A stretch of DNA of 64,000 bases from Salinilacustrithrix sp003476595. GTDB taxonomy: Bacteria > Actinomycetota > Acidimicrobiia > Acidimicrobiales > Salinilacustritrichaceae. A program made the position numbers and the translations under genes. The notes beneath the pieces are model-generated. The model was not told where the DNA came from. It searched no databases and saw only the letters and a list, made by a program, of their open reading frames with translations. The stretch is taken from NCBI GenBank assembly GCA_963972525.1, contig CAXAUZ010000017.1, forward strand, positions 13,956 through 77,955, in the 5' to 3' direction. This document shows, piece after piece, positions 23,689 through 33,096 of the stretch (the first letter of the stretch is position 1; each line of letters opens with the position of its first letter).

Positions 23689-26600
23689 ATGGTGCGGGCG
23701 GGTGGGGTTCGGTTGGCGACGGTCGTGGCGGCCGTCGGGGCGCTGGTGGCGGTGCTGCTGCCGGCGCAGGCAGTGTCTGGGGCGCCGGCCGCGCCGTCGG
23801 GTGCGGACGCCATCCATATGGTGGTGGATCACTCGGGTTCCATGGCTGGCGCGAAGCTGGCCGACGCGAAGGCAGGGGTGATGGCGCTGGCCGACGCAGC
23901 CGGCGACAGCACGGCGCTGGGCCTGCGCAGCTACGAGGGCAGTTGCTCGCAGCCGGCCACCCCGGACGTCCCGGTCGGTCTCGGCAACGTGTCGGCGGTG
24001 AAGACCGCCGTGCAGGCGCTCGTCGCCGCCGGCGGCACGCCGACCTCGGTCGCGCTCCAGCGGGCCATCGACGACCTCGGCGCGTTCGACACGACCGGCG
24101 ACAAGGTCGTCGTGCTCGTCACCGACGGCGACAACGGCTGCCCCACATCGATCTGCGACGTGGCCCGCCAGGCGGTCTCCGCCGGGGTCGACCTGCGAAT
24201 GTTCACCGTCGGCCTCGAGGTCTCGCCCGCCGCCACCGCCGATCTGACGTGTGCGGCGCAGGCCACGGAAGGCGCGCACTTCACCTCGTTCGACGAGTTG
24301 CTGGAGGCGCTCGACCTCGGCTTCGTGACCATGCCCCCGAACGAGACGTTCGCGGGCCAGCCCTTCGGCCACTTCGGCCCGGGCCAACACCCGACGCAGT
24401 ACTACGAGGCCGACCCGGTGTCGACCGCCACCGGCAACTTCCTGCTCCAGCGGGACGACGTGACCGTGCACGGCGGGCGCGGCGTTCCGGCGTCGTTCGC
24501 CCGCACCTACAACAGCCTCGACGCCGACCGCAGCGGACCTCTCGGGTACGGCTGGACACACACTTGGGCCATCCGGGTCGATGACGACGGCACGGGGCCC
24601 GTGGACGTCGTGTGGGGCGACGGGCGCCTCGACCGTTACCAGCCGACCGCCGAGCCTGGGGCCTTCACGGGCCCGCCCGACGTCGCCCACACCCTGGGCC
24701 GAACGGTCGACGGGTTCGCCTTGACCGTCGACGACATCGACGACGTGCTGCGCTTCGACACCGCCGGTCGGCTGACGTCGGTCACCGACCGTTCCGGGAA
24801 CACGATGACGCTCGGCTACACCGGCGGCCTGCTGACCTCTATCGCGGATGCATCGGGCCGCACGCTCGGCCTCGGCCACGATCCGGCCGGACGGATCGAC
24901 ACGGTCACGGACCCCCTGGGGCAGGTCTGGTCGTACCGCTACGACGCCGCCGGCGACCTGGTCGAGGTCGAGAACCCCGCGGGCGAGGTCTGGACCTACC
25001 GCTACGACGCTGACCACCAGATGGTGTCGATCACCGACCCGGACGGTGCGCCCGTGGTGACGAACACCTACGACGGGGCATCGGGCCGGGTCGCCGACCA
25101 GCTCGACGGCGAAGGGGGCCGGTGGCAGTACGAGTACCTGGACGGCGCCACGGTGGTGACCGATCCGACCGGTGTGCGCTACACCGCCCACCACGACGAG
25201 AACTTCCGCACCGTCGCCATCGTGGACGACGAGGGACACGAGACTCGTTGGCACCACGACGCCAGGAGCAACCTGCGCGGCATCTCGGACCCTGCCGGTG
25301 GCGTCGAGCTCTTCGAATACGACAACGAGGGCCGCCTGGTGGAGGCCCGCGACCCGCAGGGCAACCGCAGCGAGTTCGCCTACGACGCCGACGGAAACCT
25401 CGTGCAGACGATCAACGCCGTCGGCGGCATCTCGACCTACGAATACGACGACCTCGACCGGCTCGTGCGCACCACCACCCCGACCGGCGAAGTCGCCGAG
25501 ATCACCTACCGGGCGGACGGGCTGGTCGACACCATCAGGGACGGACGGGGCGGCACCGTCCAGCACCATTACGACACCGAGGGCTTGCACACCGGCACCA
25601 CCGACCCGCTCGACCGCACCGTGACCTTCGAGCCCCGGCCTGACGGCCTGCTCGCGGCGACGGTGGACCCCGCCGGGGGCACGACTACCCGCACCTACGA
25701 CCACGCCAACCGGCTGGCGGCCGTCACCGACGCCAACGGCTCGACCACGGCGTGGGCCTACGACGGGCGAGGCAACGTCGTCGCCCAGACCGACGCCAAC
25801 GGCAACACCACCACCCACACCTACGACCGGCGCAGCCTGCGGATCGCGACCACCGACCCGCTCGGGCGGACCACCACCCACACCTACGACGCCGCCGGCC
25901 GCCCCGTGTCGAGCACGGACCCACGCGGCGTCACCGTCACCCGGTCCTACGACCACCTCGGCCGTATCGTGGGGATCCAGGCGCCGGGCGTGGACGACAC
26001 GGTGATCGCCTACGACGACGCGAACCGGCCCCGCAGCACCACCGACCCGGCGGGCACCGTGAGCTACGACTACGACCGCAGCGGACGGGTCGTCGCCGAA
26101 CACCACTCCCGGGGCGACGCCACCGTCCGGTACCGCTGGAGCCCGCTCGGCGGCCCGGCGGCGATCGAGATGGACCGCGCCGGCACCCTCGTCGCCTCGA
26201 CCTCGTACCGCTACGACGCCGCTGGGCGACCCGTCGAGGTGCTGGACGCCGCGGGCGGGGCCACGAGCGTCGAGTACGACGAGCTGGGCCTGCGGGCGCG
26301 GCTCGTGCATGCCAACGGCACGGTCACGTCGTACACCCACGACGTCGCCGGGCAGCTGACGCGCATCTCGAACCTGCCTCCCGCCTACACCGACCTGGTC
26401 GGCGAGACGGAGGGGCCTCTCCAGAACGCGGTCGACACCGCCGCCGCGCTGCACGCGCTCACCACCGAGCTCGGCGAGGCCGAGAACCTCGAGGCGCTGG
26501 CCACGCTCGGCACCGGGCTCCAGACCCTCACCACGAACCTCCTGACCGGCGGGATCGTCACCGTGCCCGCGCTCTTGCAGCTGGTGGCCGACCTGGCCGG

Positions 26601-28551
26601 CGTCGTCGACGACACGGCCGGCGCGGTCGACGTGCTGGCCGACGCCGAGACGATCGCCGAGCTCGAGCGCCTGGTGGACGAGCTCGGCCAGCTCGTCCAC
26701 AGCCTGCCGGCCACGGCAGGGACCGACCCGCTCACCGACCTCGTCGAGGACGTCACCGATCTCGCCGAGTCGGTCACCGGCAGCGTCGTCGGCCTCCGCA
26801 ACGAGCTCACCACGCTGACGCGGCTCACCGCCGACGCCGCCCGGCTCGTGCAGGCCTTGCTGTCGGGCGGTGACGGGGCCGCCGAGGTGGAGGCGGTGCT
26901 GGCCGAGGTGAACACCCTGCTGGCCGAGCTGCCCGAGGACCTCACCCAGCTCGGGCTGGTCGTGGGCGACACCATCGAGGTGCTCGTCGACCTGCTCGGC
27001 GCCGCCGGCGCGCTCCAGTCAGAGCAGGTCTACACCTACGACGCCAACGGGCGGGTGTCCACCGCGACGCGTAGCTTCGTCGGCCTCGGTGACGAGATCC
27101 TCCGCTTCCCCAGCTCCTACGAGTACGACCCCGGCGGCCGGCTCGTGGCCGCATGGACTACCGACCCGGCGGCGGCGGCGTTCGGGAACGCCACCTACGG
27201 CTACGACCCGGCCGGCAACCGCACCAGCGTGGCCGTCGCCGGACTGGTCCCGATCACGGCGAGCTTCGACGCCGCCGGGCAGCGCATCGCCGACACCCTC
27301 GGCCGCTACACCTACGACGCGGCCGGCAACATGACGTCGCGGTCGCTGGTAGGCGCCACGTCACCGGCCACCAGCTACGACTGGGACGCCTACGGTCGAC
27401 TCGCCGGCGTCGACGACGGCACCATCTCGGTCCGCAACCACTACGACCACACCGGGCGGCGCACCCGCACCGAGGTCACCGATCCGACCGGTCAGACCTC
27501 GGCCACCGACAGCTTCTACGCTGGCTGGGACCTGCTGTTCAGCGACGGCCCCGGCATCGATGGCGTGCTCGGCGACGTCGCCTACACCACCCTCGGCGGC
27601 ACCGTGCTCAACGCCCTCTACGGCCCCCGGCTCCTCGACGTGAACCTCACCGTGGAGTCCGGCCGCCGGCTCAGCACCGCGCTGCGCACCCACTTCCACA
27701 CCGACGTCACCGGCAACGTGACCGAAGTGAGCGACAGCTTCGGCAACGCCGTCGTGCGCAACGCCTACAGCCCGTGGGGCGAAACCGTCTCACTGCCCAG
27801 CGAACTCGACATCACCGGCGGAGCGCTGCTCGAGCACGGCTACTCCGGCGGACTCGGTGTGCGAGCCACGCCCACCGGCGGACTCCTCGACATGCGCAAC
27901 CGCACCTACGACCCCGCCCTCGGCCAATTCCTCTCCCGCGACCCACTTGAACAGGTCACCGGCCAGCCCTACGCCTACGCGTCGAACGACCCCGTCAACC
28001 TCGTCGACCCGTGGGGCCTCTGCAGCATCGGCCCTGTCCGCATCGGCTTCATGTCCCGACACGACGGAGGTTGCAAAGGGGCAGAAGGCGCACGACAGGC
28101 CGCCTCAACGGTGGGACACGCTGCCGTCAGCATCGGCACCGGTGCCGCCGTCGCTACAGCCATCGGTGCCTGCGGCATCACGGTCGTCTGCGCCGCCGGT
28201 GTAGGTCTCGGCGGCGTCGGTATTGCCGCTGCCGGGCATGCCGGCGTGGACCGGATTGCTGGCAGTCCAATGCGGCAGCCGTGGGAGTACTTCGCCGAAG
28301 GGGCGCTTGATTCGGCTGGCGGAGTCGTCTGCGGAGTCACCTTCGGTGGAGGGTGCGCCGCCAAGGGCGGTCTGCGTCCTCGCGAGATGCTGAGACATCC
28401 GGTCCAGGAGTCCCGAGCGCTCCTGCGCACCCTTCCCGGCAATCACGAGTTGGGCATGGCAGCTGCCCTCGGCGTTGGCCGTACCGGCGTACGTGAGGTT
28501 CTCTTCGGGTCTGGTCAGCGAGGTCTCTACGCCAGCGGAGGCGCCAAGTGA
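23689..28551 (+). CDS. Secreted vWFA-RHS repeat protein with variable C-terminal tip
   Basis: 1620 residues. Signal peptide (VVAAVGALVAVLLPAQAVSG), a von Willebrand A domain from ~40 with an intact MIDAS (DHSGS at 47-51, VLVTDGDNG), a DUF6531-type RHS entry (DPVSTATGNFLLQRDD, ~242-310), then RHS/YD repeats from ~330 to ~890, an inserted alpha-helical segment (~905-1110, Leu/Glu/Val rich), further RHS repeats and the RHS-associated core YDPALGQFLSRDPLE ... NLVDPWGL at ~1404-1442. The last ~175 residues are a tip with a hydrophobic Ala/Gly stretch (TGAAVATAIGACGITVVCAAGVGLGGVGIAAAG), typical of the region that differs between RHS toxins. GGAGGA just before the ATG at 23689 sets the start. Gene downstream overlaps by 4 bp. 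The tip activity is unknown. Confidence 0.85.
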   Translation: MVRAGGVRLATVVAAVGALVAVLLPAQAVSGAPAAPSGADAIHMVVDHSGSMAGAKLADAKAGVMALADAAGDSTALGLRSYEGSCSQPATPDVPVGLGNVSAVKTAVQALVAAGGTPTSVALQRAIDDLGAFDTTGDKVVVLVTDGDNGCPTSICDVARQAVSAGVDLRMFTVGLEVSPAATADLTCAAQATEGAHFTSFDELLEALDLGFVTMPPNETFAGQPFGHFGPGQHPTQYYEADPVSTATGNFLLQRDDVTVHGGRGVPASFARTYNSLDADRSGPLGYGWTHTWAIRVDDDGTGPVDVVWGDGRLDRYQPTAEPGAFTGPPDVAHTLGRTVDGFALTVDDIDDVLRFDTAGRLTSVTDRSGNTMTLGYTGGLLTSIADASGRTLGLGHDPAGRIDTVTDPLGQVWSYRYDAAGDLVEVENPAGEVWTYRYDADHQMVSITDPDGAPVVTNTYDGASGRVADQLDGEGGRWQYEYLDGATVVTDPTGVRYTAHHDENFRTVAIVDDEGHETRWHHDARSNLRGISDPAGGVELFEYDNEGRLVEARDPQGNRSEFAYDADGNLVQTINAVGGISTYEYDDLDRLVRTTTPTGEVAEITYRADGLVDTIRDGRGGTVQHHYDTEGLHTGTTDPLDRTVTFEPRPDGLLAATVDPAGGTTTRTYDHANRLAAVTDANGSTTAWAYDGRGNVVAQTDANGNTTTHTYDRRSLRIATTDPLGRTTTHTYDAAGRPVSSTDPRGVTVTRSYDHLGRIVGIQAPGVDDTVIAYDDANRPRSTTDPAGTVSYDYDRSGRVVAEHHSRGDATVRYRWSPLGGPAAIEMDRAGTLVASTSYRYDAAGRPVEVLDAAGGATSVEYDELGLRARLVHANGTVTSYTHDVAGQLTRISNLPPAYTDLVGETEGPLQNAVDTAAALHALTTELGEAENLEALATLGTGLQTLTTNLLTGGIVTVPALLQLVADLAGVVDDTAGAVDVLADAETIAELERLVDELGQLVHSLPATAGTDPLTDLVEDVTDLAESVTGSVVGLRNELTTLTRLTADAARLVQALLSGGDGAAEVEAVLAEVNTLLAELPEDLTQLGLVVGDTIEVLVDLLGAAGALQSEQVYTYDANGRVSTATRSFVGLGDEILRFPSSYEYDPGGRLVAAWTTDPAAAAFGNATYGYDPAGNRTSVAVAGLVPITASFDAAGQRIADTLGRYTYDAAGNMTSRSLVGATSPATSYDWDAYGRLAGVDDGTISVRNHYDHTGRRTRTEVTDPTGQTSATDSFYAGWDLLFSDGPGIDGVLGDVAYTTLGGTVLNALYGPRLLDVNLTVESGRRLSTALRTHFHTDVTGNVTEVSDSFGNAVVRNAYSPWGETVSLPSELDITGGALLEHGYSGGLGVRATPTGGLLDMRNRTYDPALGQFLSRDPLEQVTGQPYAYASNDPVNLVDPWGLCSIGPVRIGFMSRHDGGCKGAEGARQAASTVGHAAVSIGTGAAVATAIGACGITVVCAAGVGLGGVGIAAAGHAGVDRIAGSPMRQPWEYFAEGALDSAGGVVCGVTFGGGCAAKGGLRPREMLRHPVQESRALLRTLPGNHELGMAAALGVGRTGVREVLFGSGQRGLYASGGAK

Positions 28552-29183
28552 CGGAATCCGAACTTGTTCCGCTCGAGCGAACACGAGCAACGAGCCTGCC
28601 GTCGTCTGCCCGTTGGCTTGCAGGGGTCGAAGTTCGATGGATGTATGAGACGCCGCAGGGTCCCGTCTTCGTCGGTGTCGGCCCACGCAGCGGCGAACCG
28701 CATGATGCTGACACGATGGTTCACGTTGCCGGTCCGGGGGTCCTTGAGAGTTGGCTCCCCCTTGGTCCCCATCAACGGGTTTCCGGCGGCCGACTTCTTG
28801 CCAAGAGGAGAGTGCTGCACGCGGGGGCGTCTGGTCAGGTCGGATCGTCACCGCTGTACGTCCACCAATCGAGGGCCGCAGGTTGGGCACTCTCTCGCAA
28901 GCGGCGAGCCATTAACGTGAAGTTCGGTGACGTCCTGCTGAAGCTCACGCTAACGGCGGATTCCACCGCCGTGCTTGCGGGACCGGCGGTTCATGCGAGG
29001 TTTCGCGTTCAGGCTGGTCTCACGGATGAACCACCGTCGCGGGACGTGAGCAACCGTCCGCTCATTCGGTGTCACTCTGGTGCTACACCAGATGAGATTG
29101 CTCTGTTTGTACTAATCGCGGAGTGCGAGTTGCCCGAGGAGGCGAGTCATCCTGCGATGATCCTCTTGGACATCGGGATCTAG
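28548..29183 (+). CDS. Unknown protein coupled to the RHS gene; candidate immunity protein
   Basis: 211 residues starting at a GTG that overlaps the RHS stop (GTGA). No signal peptide or membrane segment and no family I recognise. It has mixed alpha/beta character (INVKFGDVLLKLTLT, EIALFVLIAECELPEEA near the end). Base composition is a little lower in GC than the RHS gene, as is common for toxin tips and their immunity genes. Position directly after an RHS tip is where immunity genes lie, so that is the leading guess; a structural partner is the alternative. Confidence 0.55.
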   Translation: MTESELVPLERTRATSLPSSARWLAGVEVRWMYETPQGPVFVGVGPRSGEPHDADTMVHVAGPGVLESWLPLGPHQRVSGGRLLAKRRVLHAGASGQVGSSPLYVHQSRAAGWALSRKRRAINVKFGDVLLKLTLTADSTAVLAGPAVHARFRVQAGLTDEPPSRDVSNRPLIRCHSGATPDEIALFVLIAECELPEEASHPAMILLDIGI

Positions 29184-29670
29184 CCTCCGGGACTGAGGTC
29201 CACCAGTCATCGAATTGGGTGCGGCTCTCTTGTGTCCTGAAGCCGATCCACACCCCAACACCTCGCGAATTCGCTCTCATAGGGTCCACGACAGTGGATA
29301 GTGGATGAGAAGGAACGATCCTTTAACGCGAGCGTTCCATTGGTTCCGACCTGGCGTCGCACTTCTCGTGGTCTCCGGGGCCGTCGCGCTGCTGCTCGAG
29401 GGCCTCGCCTGAGCTATCAGCTACCCCGGCCAACGGCTTGTTGCCTGGCTTTGCGGGCTGTAGCCGGGCCGCTCCCGAAGTGCGATCGCGCAGGTGCTGA
29501 GCGCCCCCTAACGCGCGCGCATATTCACGTGTGGCAGGCGCCGGAAAGTGCCGGTGAGTGCGTGGCGCTCGAAGTGCCACCGAACCGCGTCCCCGACCGC
29601 TCGAACGGCATCACCCGATTAGCCGACCCTTGGCCTCGGTAGCCGCCGATCGCGTGCGAGGCTCTTCCCA
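29184..29670. other. Gap holding one copy of a 125-bp repeat
   Basis: 487 bp without a convincing gene. It contains repeat copy A (29504-29628). A short frame on the minus strand through it has residues in common with the minus strand of copy B (REYxRALGG), which could mean a small decayed gene. The phosphotransferase promoter must be within the last ~40 bp. Confidence 0.5.
29504..29628 (+). repeat. Repeat copy A bracketing the small-enzyme cluster
   Basis: Aligns without gaps, at offset 3630, to 33134-33258 in direct orientation. Identical blocks include CATATTCACGTG, GTGCCGGT, CCCCGACCG and AGCCG; overall roughly two thirds identical by eye. Confidence 0.6.
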
Positions 29671-30522
29671 GTGGACCTCGTCGACTACCTCACCGACTCA
29701 CTCGACCTGAGCGAGGTCGACGCGCTGGCTGGAGGGCACCAGAGCCGCGTGTTCCGAGCCGTCCGCCGAGACGGCGCGTGCGTTGCGGTCAAGTCGATCG
29801 ATGCTTCGCTCGTCGACCGAGACGAACTAGAGGTCCGGCTCGGCGTTGTCAATGCTCTCGCCGACCTCGACCCACGCGTCTGCCGTCCGGTGCTGCTCGC
29901 TGAGGATTTCGTAATCGATTTTGCGATGTCGGGAGGCCAAGATCGCTTCATCGTGGGTTACGAGTACGCCTTCGGAGAGGAGCCCGATCCCACTCGAGCA
30001 TCGGATGCCGCGCGCATGGGCGCCGCGCTCTCGGACCTGCACGAATCGATGAGAATGCTGCCAACCGTGACGTTGCCGGTCGTAGGTGCACTTCGGTCCG
30101 CGTCGACGGACGGTGCGCACGCGATATCCGCCAGCCAGCTCCTGCACGGGGACTTCAGTGCGAGCAACCTCCGCCAGACCGGCGAGGAAGTTCGCATCTT
30201 CGACTTCGACGACTGCGGCTACGGACCACCAGAGTTCGACGTCGCCAACGCCCTGTACATGGTCCTGTTCGACCAGACCCGGCGCGGCAGCCTCCACACC
30301 TACGAGACGTTCCGTCAGTCGTTCATCGACGGCTATCTCAACTCCTCGGGTCCGTCGATCCGGGCCGACAGTCTGGACCGCTTCATCGATCTCCGAGTCC
30401 ACGCGCTCGCCCTCTGGCTCGATGACCTCGACAATGCGCCCATCGGTATCCGCGAAGCGCCGAGCGCTTGGCACACAACGCTGAGATCGTTCGTTTCGAG
30501 CTACCGATCCTCGACGGCCTGA
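29671..30522 (+). CDS. APH-family phosphotransferase
   Basis: 283 residues with the aminoglycoside-phosphotransferase/choline-kinase fold: N-lobe with AGGHQSRVFRAVRRDG and VAVKSID (ATP Lys), catalytic loop LLHGDFSASNL (Asp base, Asn metal ligand) and IFDFDDCGYG (DFD, Mg ligand). Substrate cannot be told; such genes phosphorylate aminoglycosides, homoserine, choline or similar. GTG start at 29671; convergent with the NUDIX gene, overlapping its 3' end by 22 bp. GC is below the neighbouring conjugation genes, in line with acquired cargo. Confidence 0.82.
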   Translation: MDLVDYLTDSLDLSEVDALAGGHQSRVFRAVRRDGACVAVKSIDASLVDRDELEVRLGVVNALADLDPRVCRPVLLAEDFVIDFAMSGGQDRFIVGYEYAFGEEPDPTRASDAARMGAALSDLHESMRMLPTVTLPVVGALRSASTDGAHAISASQLLHGDFSASNLRQTGEEVRIFDFDDCGYGPPEFDVANALYMVLFDQTRRGSLHTYETFRQSFIDGYLNSSGPSIRADSLDRFIDLRVHALALWLDDLDNAPIGIREAPSAWHTTLRSFVSSYRSSTA

Positions 30523-31124
30523 TCAACCGTCCCGACAGGCCGCCCTGCGCCCGGCTCACCCTCACGAGCGCAAGCTCGGAGTTTGCCGATGAACCGCGGG
30601 AGGTGTGGGTCGAACGCCACTGGCCCGACGTCGCAGACGTCATCGAAGTTCCACCACTTCACGTCGACGAACTCCGCCTCGTCGGGCGTCAATACGTGCT
30701 CCGACGAGCCGTCGAACACGAACCAGAGGCTCACGTCAGTGTGAGCCTCGGATCGGCCCTGCGTGCGTGTGACGGTGACCATCAACGGCTTGGCGCCGAT
30801 CGACCTGTGGAACGTCGGCTCAACTCCGAGTTCCTCGAGGATCTCTCTGGTCGCTGTGTCGACCGGATTCTCGTCGACCTCGACGTGCCCTCCGGTCGGA
30901 AGCCATCGCTGCGCATCCCTGTGGTCAACGAGGAGCACCCGCTCGTCGTCGGTGTCGACCAAGACGCAGTAGGACACCAGATGCTTGGGCGGCGTTGCTG
31001 GCTTTTCCGTTCTGAAGATCGCATCGTCGCTGTCGAGCCACCGGAGCACGTCGAGCTGATGCTCGGTCTCCGCGGAGTCGACCGGAACAATCGCATCAAC
31101 GAGCTCGCGGACGACCTTCCTCAT
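30501..31124 (-). CDS. NUDIX hydrolase
   Basis: 207 residues. The Nudix box is complete: GGHVEVDENPVDTATREILEELG (G-x5-E-x7-REx2EExG), preceded by the strand HLVSYCVLVDTDDERVLLVD. The substrate (nucleotide or other diphosphate) is not predictable. An N-terminal ~45-residue helical extension (VRELVDAIVPVDSAETEHQLDVLRWL) is common in one clade. ATG 31124 chosen; a GTG ten codons upstream (31154) is possible. Confidence 0.85.
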   Translation of the reverse strand: MRKVVRELVDAIVPVDSAETEHQLDVLRWLDSDDAIFRTEKPATPPKHLVSYCVLVDTDDERVLLVDHRDAQRWLPTGGHVEVDENPVDTATREILEELGVEPTFHRSIGAKPLMVTVTRTQGRSEAHTDVSLWFVFDGSSEHVLTPDEAEFVDVKWWNFDDVCDVGPVAFDPHLPRFIGKLRACAREGEPGAGRPVGTVDQAVEDR

Positions 31125-31307
31125 AGCCGGATCGTGGCACAGCCGGCTCCGCACCCCGCGTCTAATCCCCTACATCACCAGAATCTCCGACATATCGGTG
31201 CGGGCACAGCCCGAGAGCTGCCGCATGGGGCTCAAGGCGAGTCCGTCCCAGGTCGTCGTCGTCACAGAAGGCCTCGCGGTCGGAGGTCCCGACAGCGGCA
31301 GCGGGCG

Positions 31308-32135
31308 TCAGTTCACCTGGTCTGCGAAGTAGCAGTAATCGTGGGTGGCCCTGAATCCTGCGCTGGCGTAGAGAGCAGTCCCTGCGTCGTTGGTAGCCAT
31401 GACGGCGAGATACATCCGTCCGATGCCACGCTCTGCTGCTTCGATCGCCAGTCCGTTCAGCACCGAGTCTGCGACCCCTTGGCGGCGATCGCTCGGGGCC
31501 GTGGCCATGCACTGCACGCCTGCCCATCCCCGATCGACGACGAGCTGAACTACTCCGACCACCTTGCCGTCGCGGCGGGCTGCGGCGAACACAGTGGGCA
31601 GCTCTGGCGCGAGAAGGACGTGGCGGTACAAGGTCATGTCAGTGTCGGTTCGACCGCGTGTGGCCTCGACCGACCAGTACGTGCCGAACCACTCATCGCT
31701 TGGCGTAGCCGCGATCTCGATGTCGAAGCGCGACTCGGTCCGTTCGACGACGTCAGCGATTGCCGCCGCCTGGACGAACGTCCTTGCCGTCGATCGGTAA
31801 CCGCGCGACTGCAGGTAGGCAGGAAGCCCACGAGGCGCCGATGCCGTGCTGACCTGGATAAGTGTGGGCGCTCCTCGCAGTCCGTAGTAGTCTTCAGCAC
31901 GGGCCACGAGATCGTCGACTGTCCCCGTCCTACCGACGGCGAGAGCCGAGTTCGCACGGCGCGTCAAGCCATCGCTCCACCGGTAACGCCAACCTTCGTG
32001 CTGCTCCTCGATCAGAGGACGCCACGCGTTGGCCATCAGTTGGTCAAGCAGGGGCTCGCAGCGCATCGGTGCAGCGTAGAAGCGCTCCGGATCCGCATCA
32101 TCCCAGAACGCGCCCGACATACCGACCGGGGGCAT
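31308..32135 (-). CDS. GNAT-family N-acetyltransferase
   Basis: 275 residues. The C-terminal ~110 residues hold the GNAT fold: GKVVGVVQLVVDRGWAGVQCMATAPSDRRQG (acetyl-CoA pyrophosphate loop as SDRRQGVADSVL) and AGTALYASAGFRATHDYCYF. The N-terminal ~150 residues form a second, degenerate GNAT-like half (EPLLDQLMANAWRPLIEEQ... RSTARTFVQAAAI), so this is a double-GNAT protein. Substrate unknown. Divergent from the methyltransferase gene. Confidence 0.8.
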   Translation of the reverse strand: MPPVGMSGAFWDDADPERFYAAPMRCEPLLDQLMANAWRPLIEEQHEGWRYRWSDGLTRRANSALAVGRTGTVDDLVARAEDYYGLRGAPTLIQVSTASAPRGLPAYLQSRGYRSTARTFVQAAAIADVVERTESRFDIEIAATPSDEWFGTYWSVEATRGRTDTDMTLYRHVLLAPELPTVFAAARRDGKVVGVVQLVVDRGWAGVQCMATAPSDRRQGVADSVLNGLAIEAAERGIGRMYLAVMATNDAGTALYASAGFRATHDYCYFADQVN

Positions 32136-32334
32136 GTCACGAAGGTGCCGGTGGCGGCGAGGGAGCCCAGGTGTCCGGAGACGTCAGCTCCCACCGGAGC
32201 GATATGCGACGTGCGGGTCGCCTCCAGATCCGGCAGCATCGATCTCCAGCGCCCACGACCGACTCCACCTCGGGGACGGTCCACTGTGCTGTCCCGGCCC
32301 TGACGATCCGGCCGCGTTTTGTCACACTCAGGAC

Positions 32335-33096
32335 GTGACCGAGGATGCCGGCGCGGAGCACACCCGCAGGGGCTACGACGCGTTGTCTGCGGTATGGGCC
32401 GAGACGACCGATGACAACATTTGGAACGAGGTGCTCGACCGCCGGCCGATCCGCTCGCTACTGCCGCGAACTCTTGAAGGCGTCGCCGTACTCGATGCCG
32501 GCATGGCCGCGGGAACGATCGCCGTCGACTTGCTCGACCGAGGCGCCGACGTCACCGGCATCGACCTGAGCCCTGCGATGGTGGAGACAGCCCGGCGCCG
32601 CTGCGGAGGGCGCGGCCGTTTCCTCGTCGCTGATTTGGGCGAACCGCTGCCCTTTGAGGACGCATCCTTCGACGGGATCGTGGCGTCGCTGGTGCTGCAT
32701 TACCTCCGCGACTGGTCTATGCCACTCGACAACTTCGCGCGGGTGCTGCGTCCGGGGGGTTGGCTGGTCGCCTCGCTTGATCACCCGGATTCGCCGTTCT
32801 CGCGGGCCAATCGCGACTCCTACTTCGCGACCGAGTTACTCACGGACCGATGGAGCAAGGCCGGGATCATGATGGACGCCTCATTCTGGCGAAGGCCACT
32901 CTCGGACGTGGTCAACGCGTTTGCAGACGCCGGCTTCGTCCTCGACCGGCTACTCGAACCCCGGCTCACCGAAGAGGACCGAGCCCGTCACGCTGAGGAT
33001 TCGGCGGGACTCGAAGACGTCCCGGTGCGGGCCATCTATCGCTGGCGCAAACTCCCGACTTCGCCCCGAGCACGACTGCCCGGTATCGCCGGGTAG
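32335..33096 (+). CDS. SAM-dependent methyltransferase (class I)
   Basis: 253 residues from GTG 32335. Motif I VLDAGMAAGTIAVDLLDRGADVTGIDLSP (glycine loop partly altered: D-A-G-M-A-A-G), motif II FLVADLGEPLPFEDASFDGIV, motif III YLRDWSMPLDNFARVLRPGGWLV are those of methyltransferase type 11 proteins. The substrate is likely a small molecule; no nucleic-acid module is present. Followed by repeat copy B. Confidence 0.83.
   Translation: MTEDAGAEHTRRGYDALSAVWAETTDDNIWNEVLDRRPIRSLLPRTLEGVAVLDAGMAAGTIAVDLLDRGADVTGIDLSPAMVETARRRCGGRGRFLVADLGEPLPFEDASFDGIVASLVLHYLRDWSMPLDNFARVLRPGGWLVASLDHPDSPFSRANRDSYFATELLTDRWSKAGIMMDASFWRRPLSDVVNAFADAGFVLDRLLEPRLTEEDRARHAEDSAGLEDVPVRAIYRWRKLPTSPRARLPGIAG

Noticed and set aside
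23029..26700. 1223-codon open frame antisense to the RHS gene
   Set aside because: Repetitive Val/Gly/Arg/Asp pattern mirrors the YD repeats on the other strand; no independent protein features.
29301..29642. 113-codon frame between the RHS partner and the phosphotransferase
   Set aside because: Arg/Pro-rich with no ribosome site and it overlaps the 125-bp repeat; the opposite strand is equally open.
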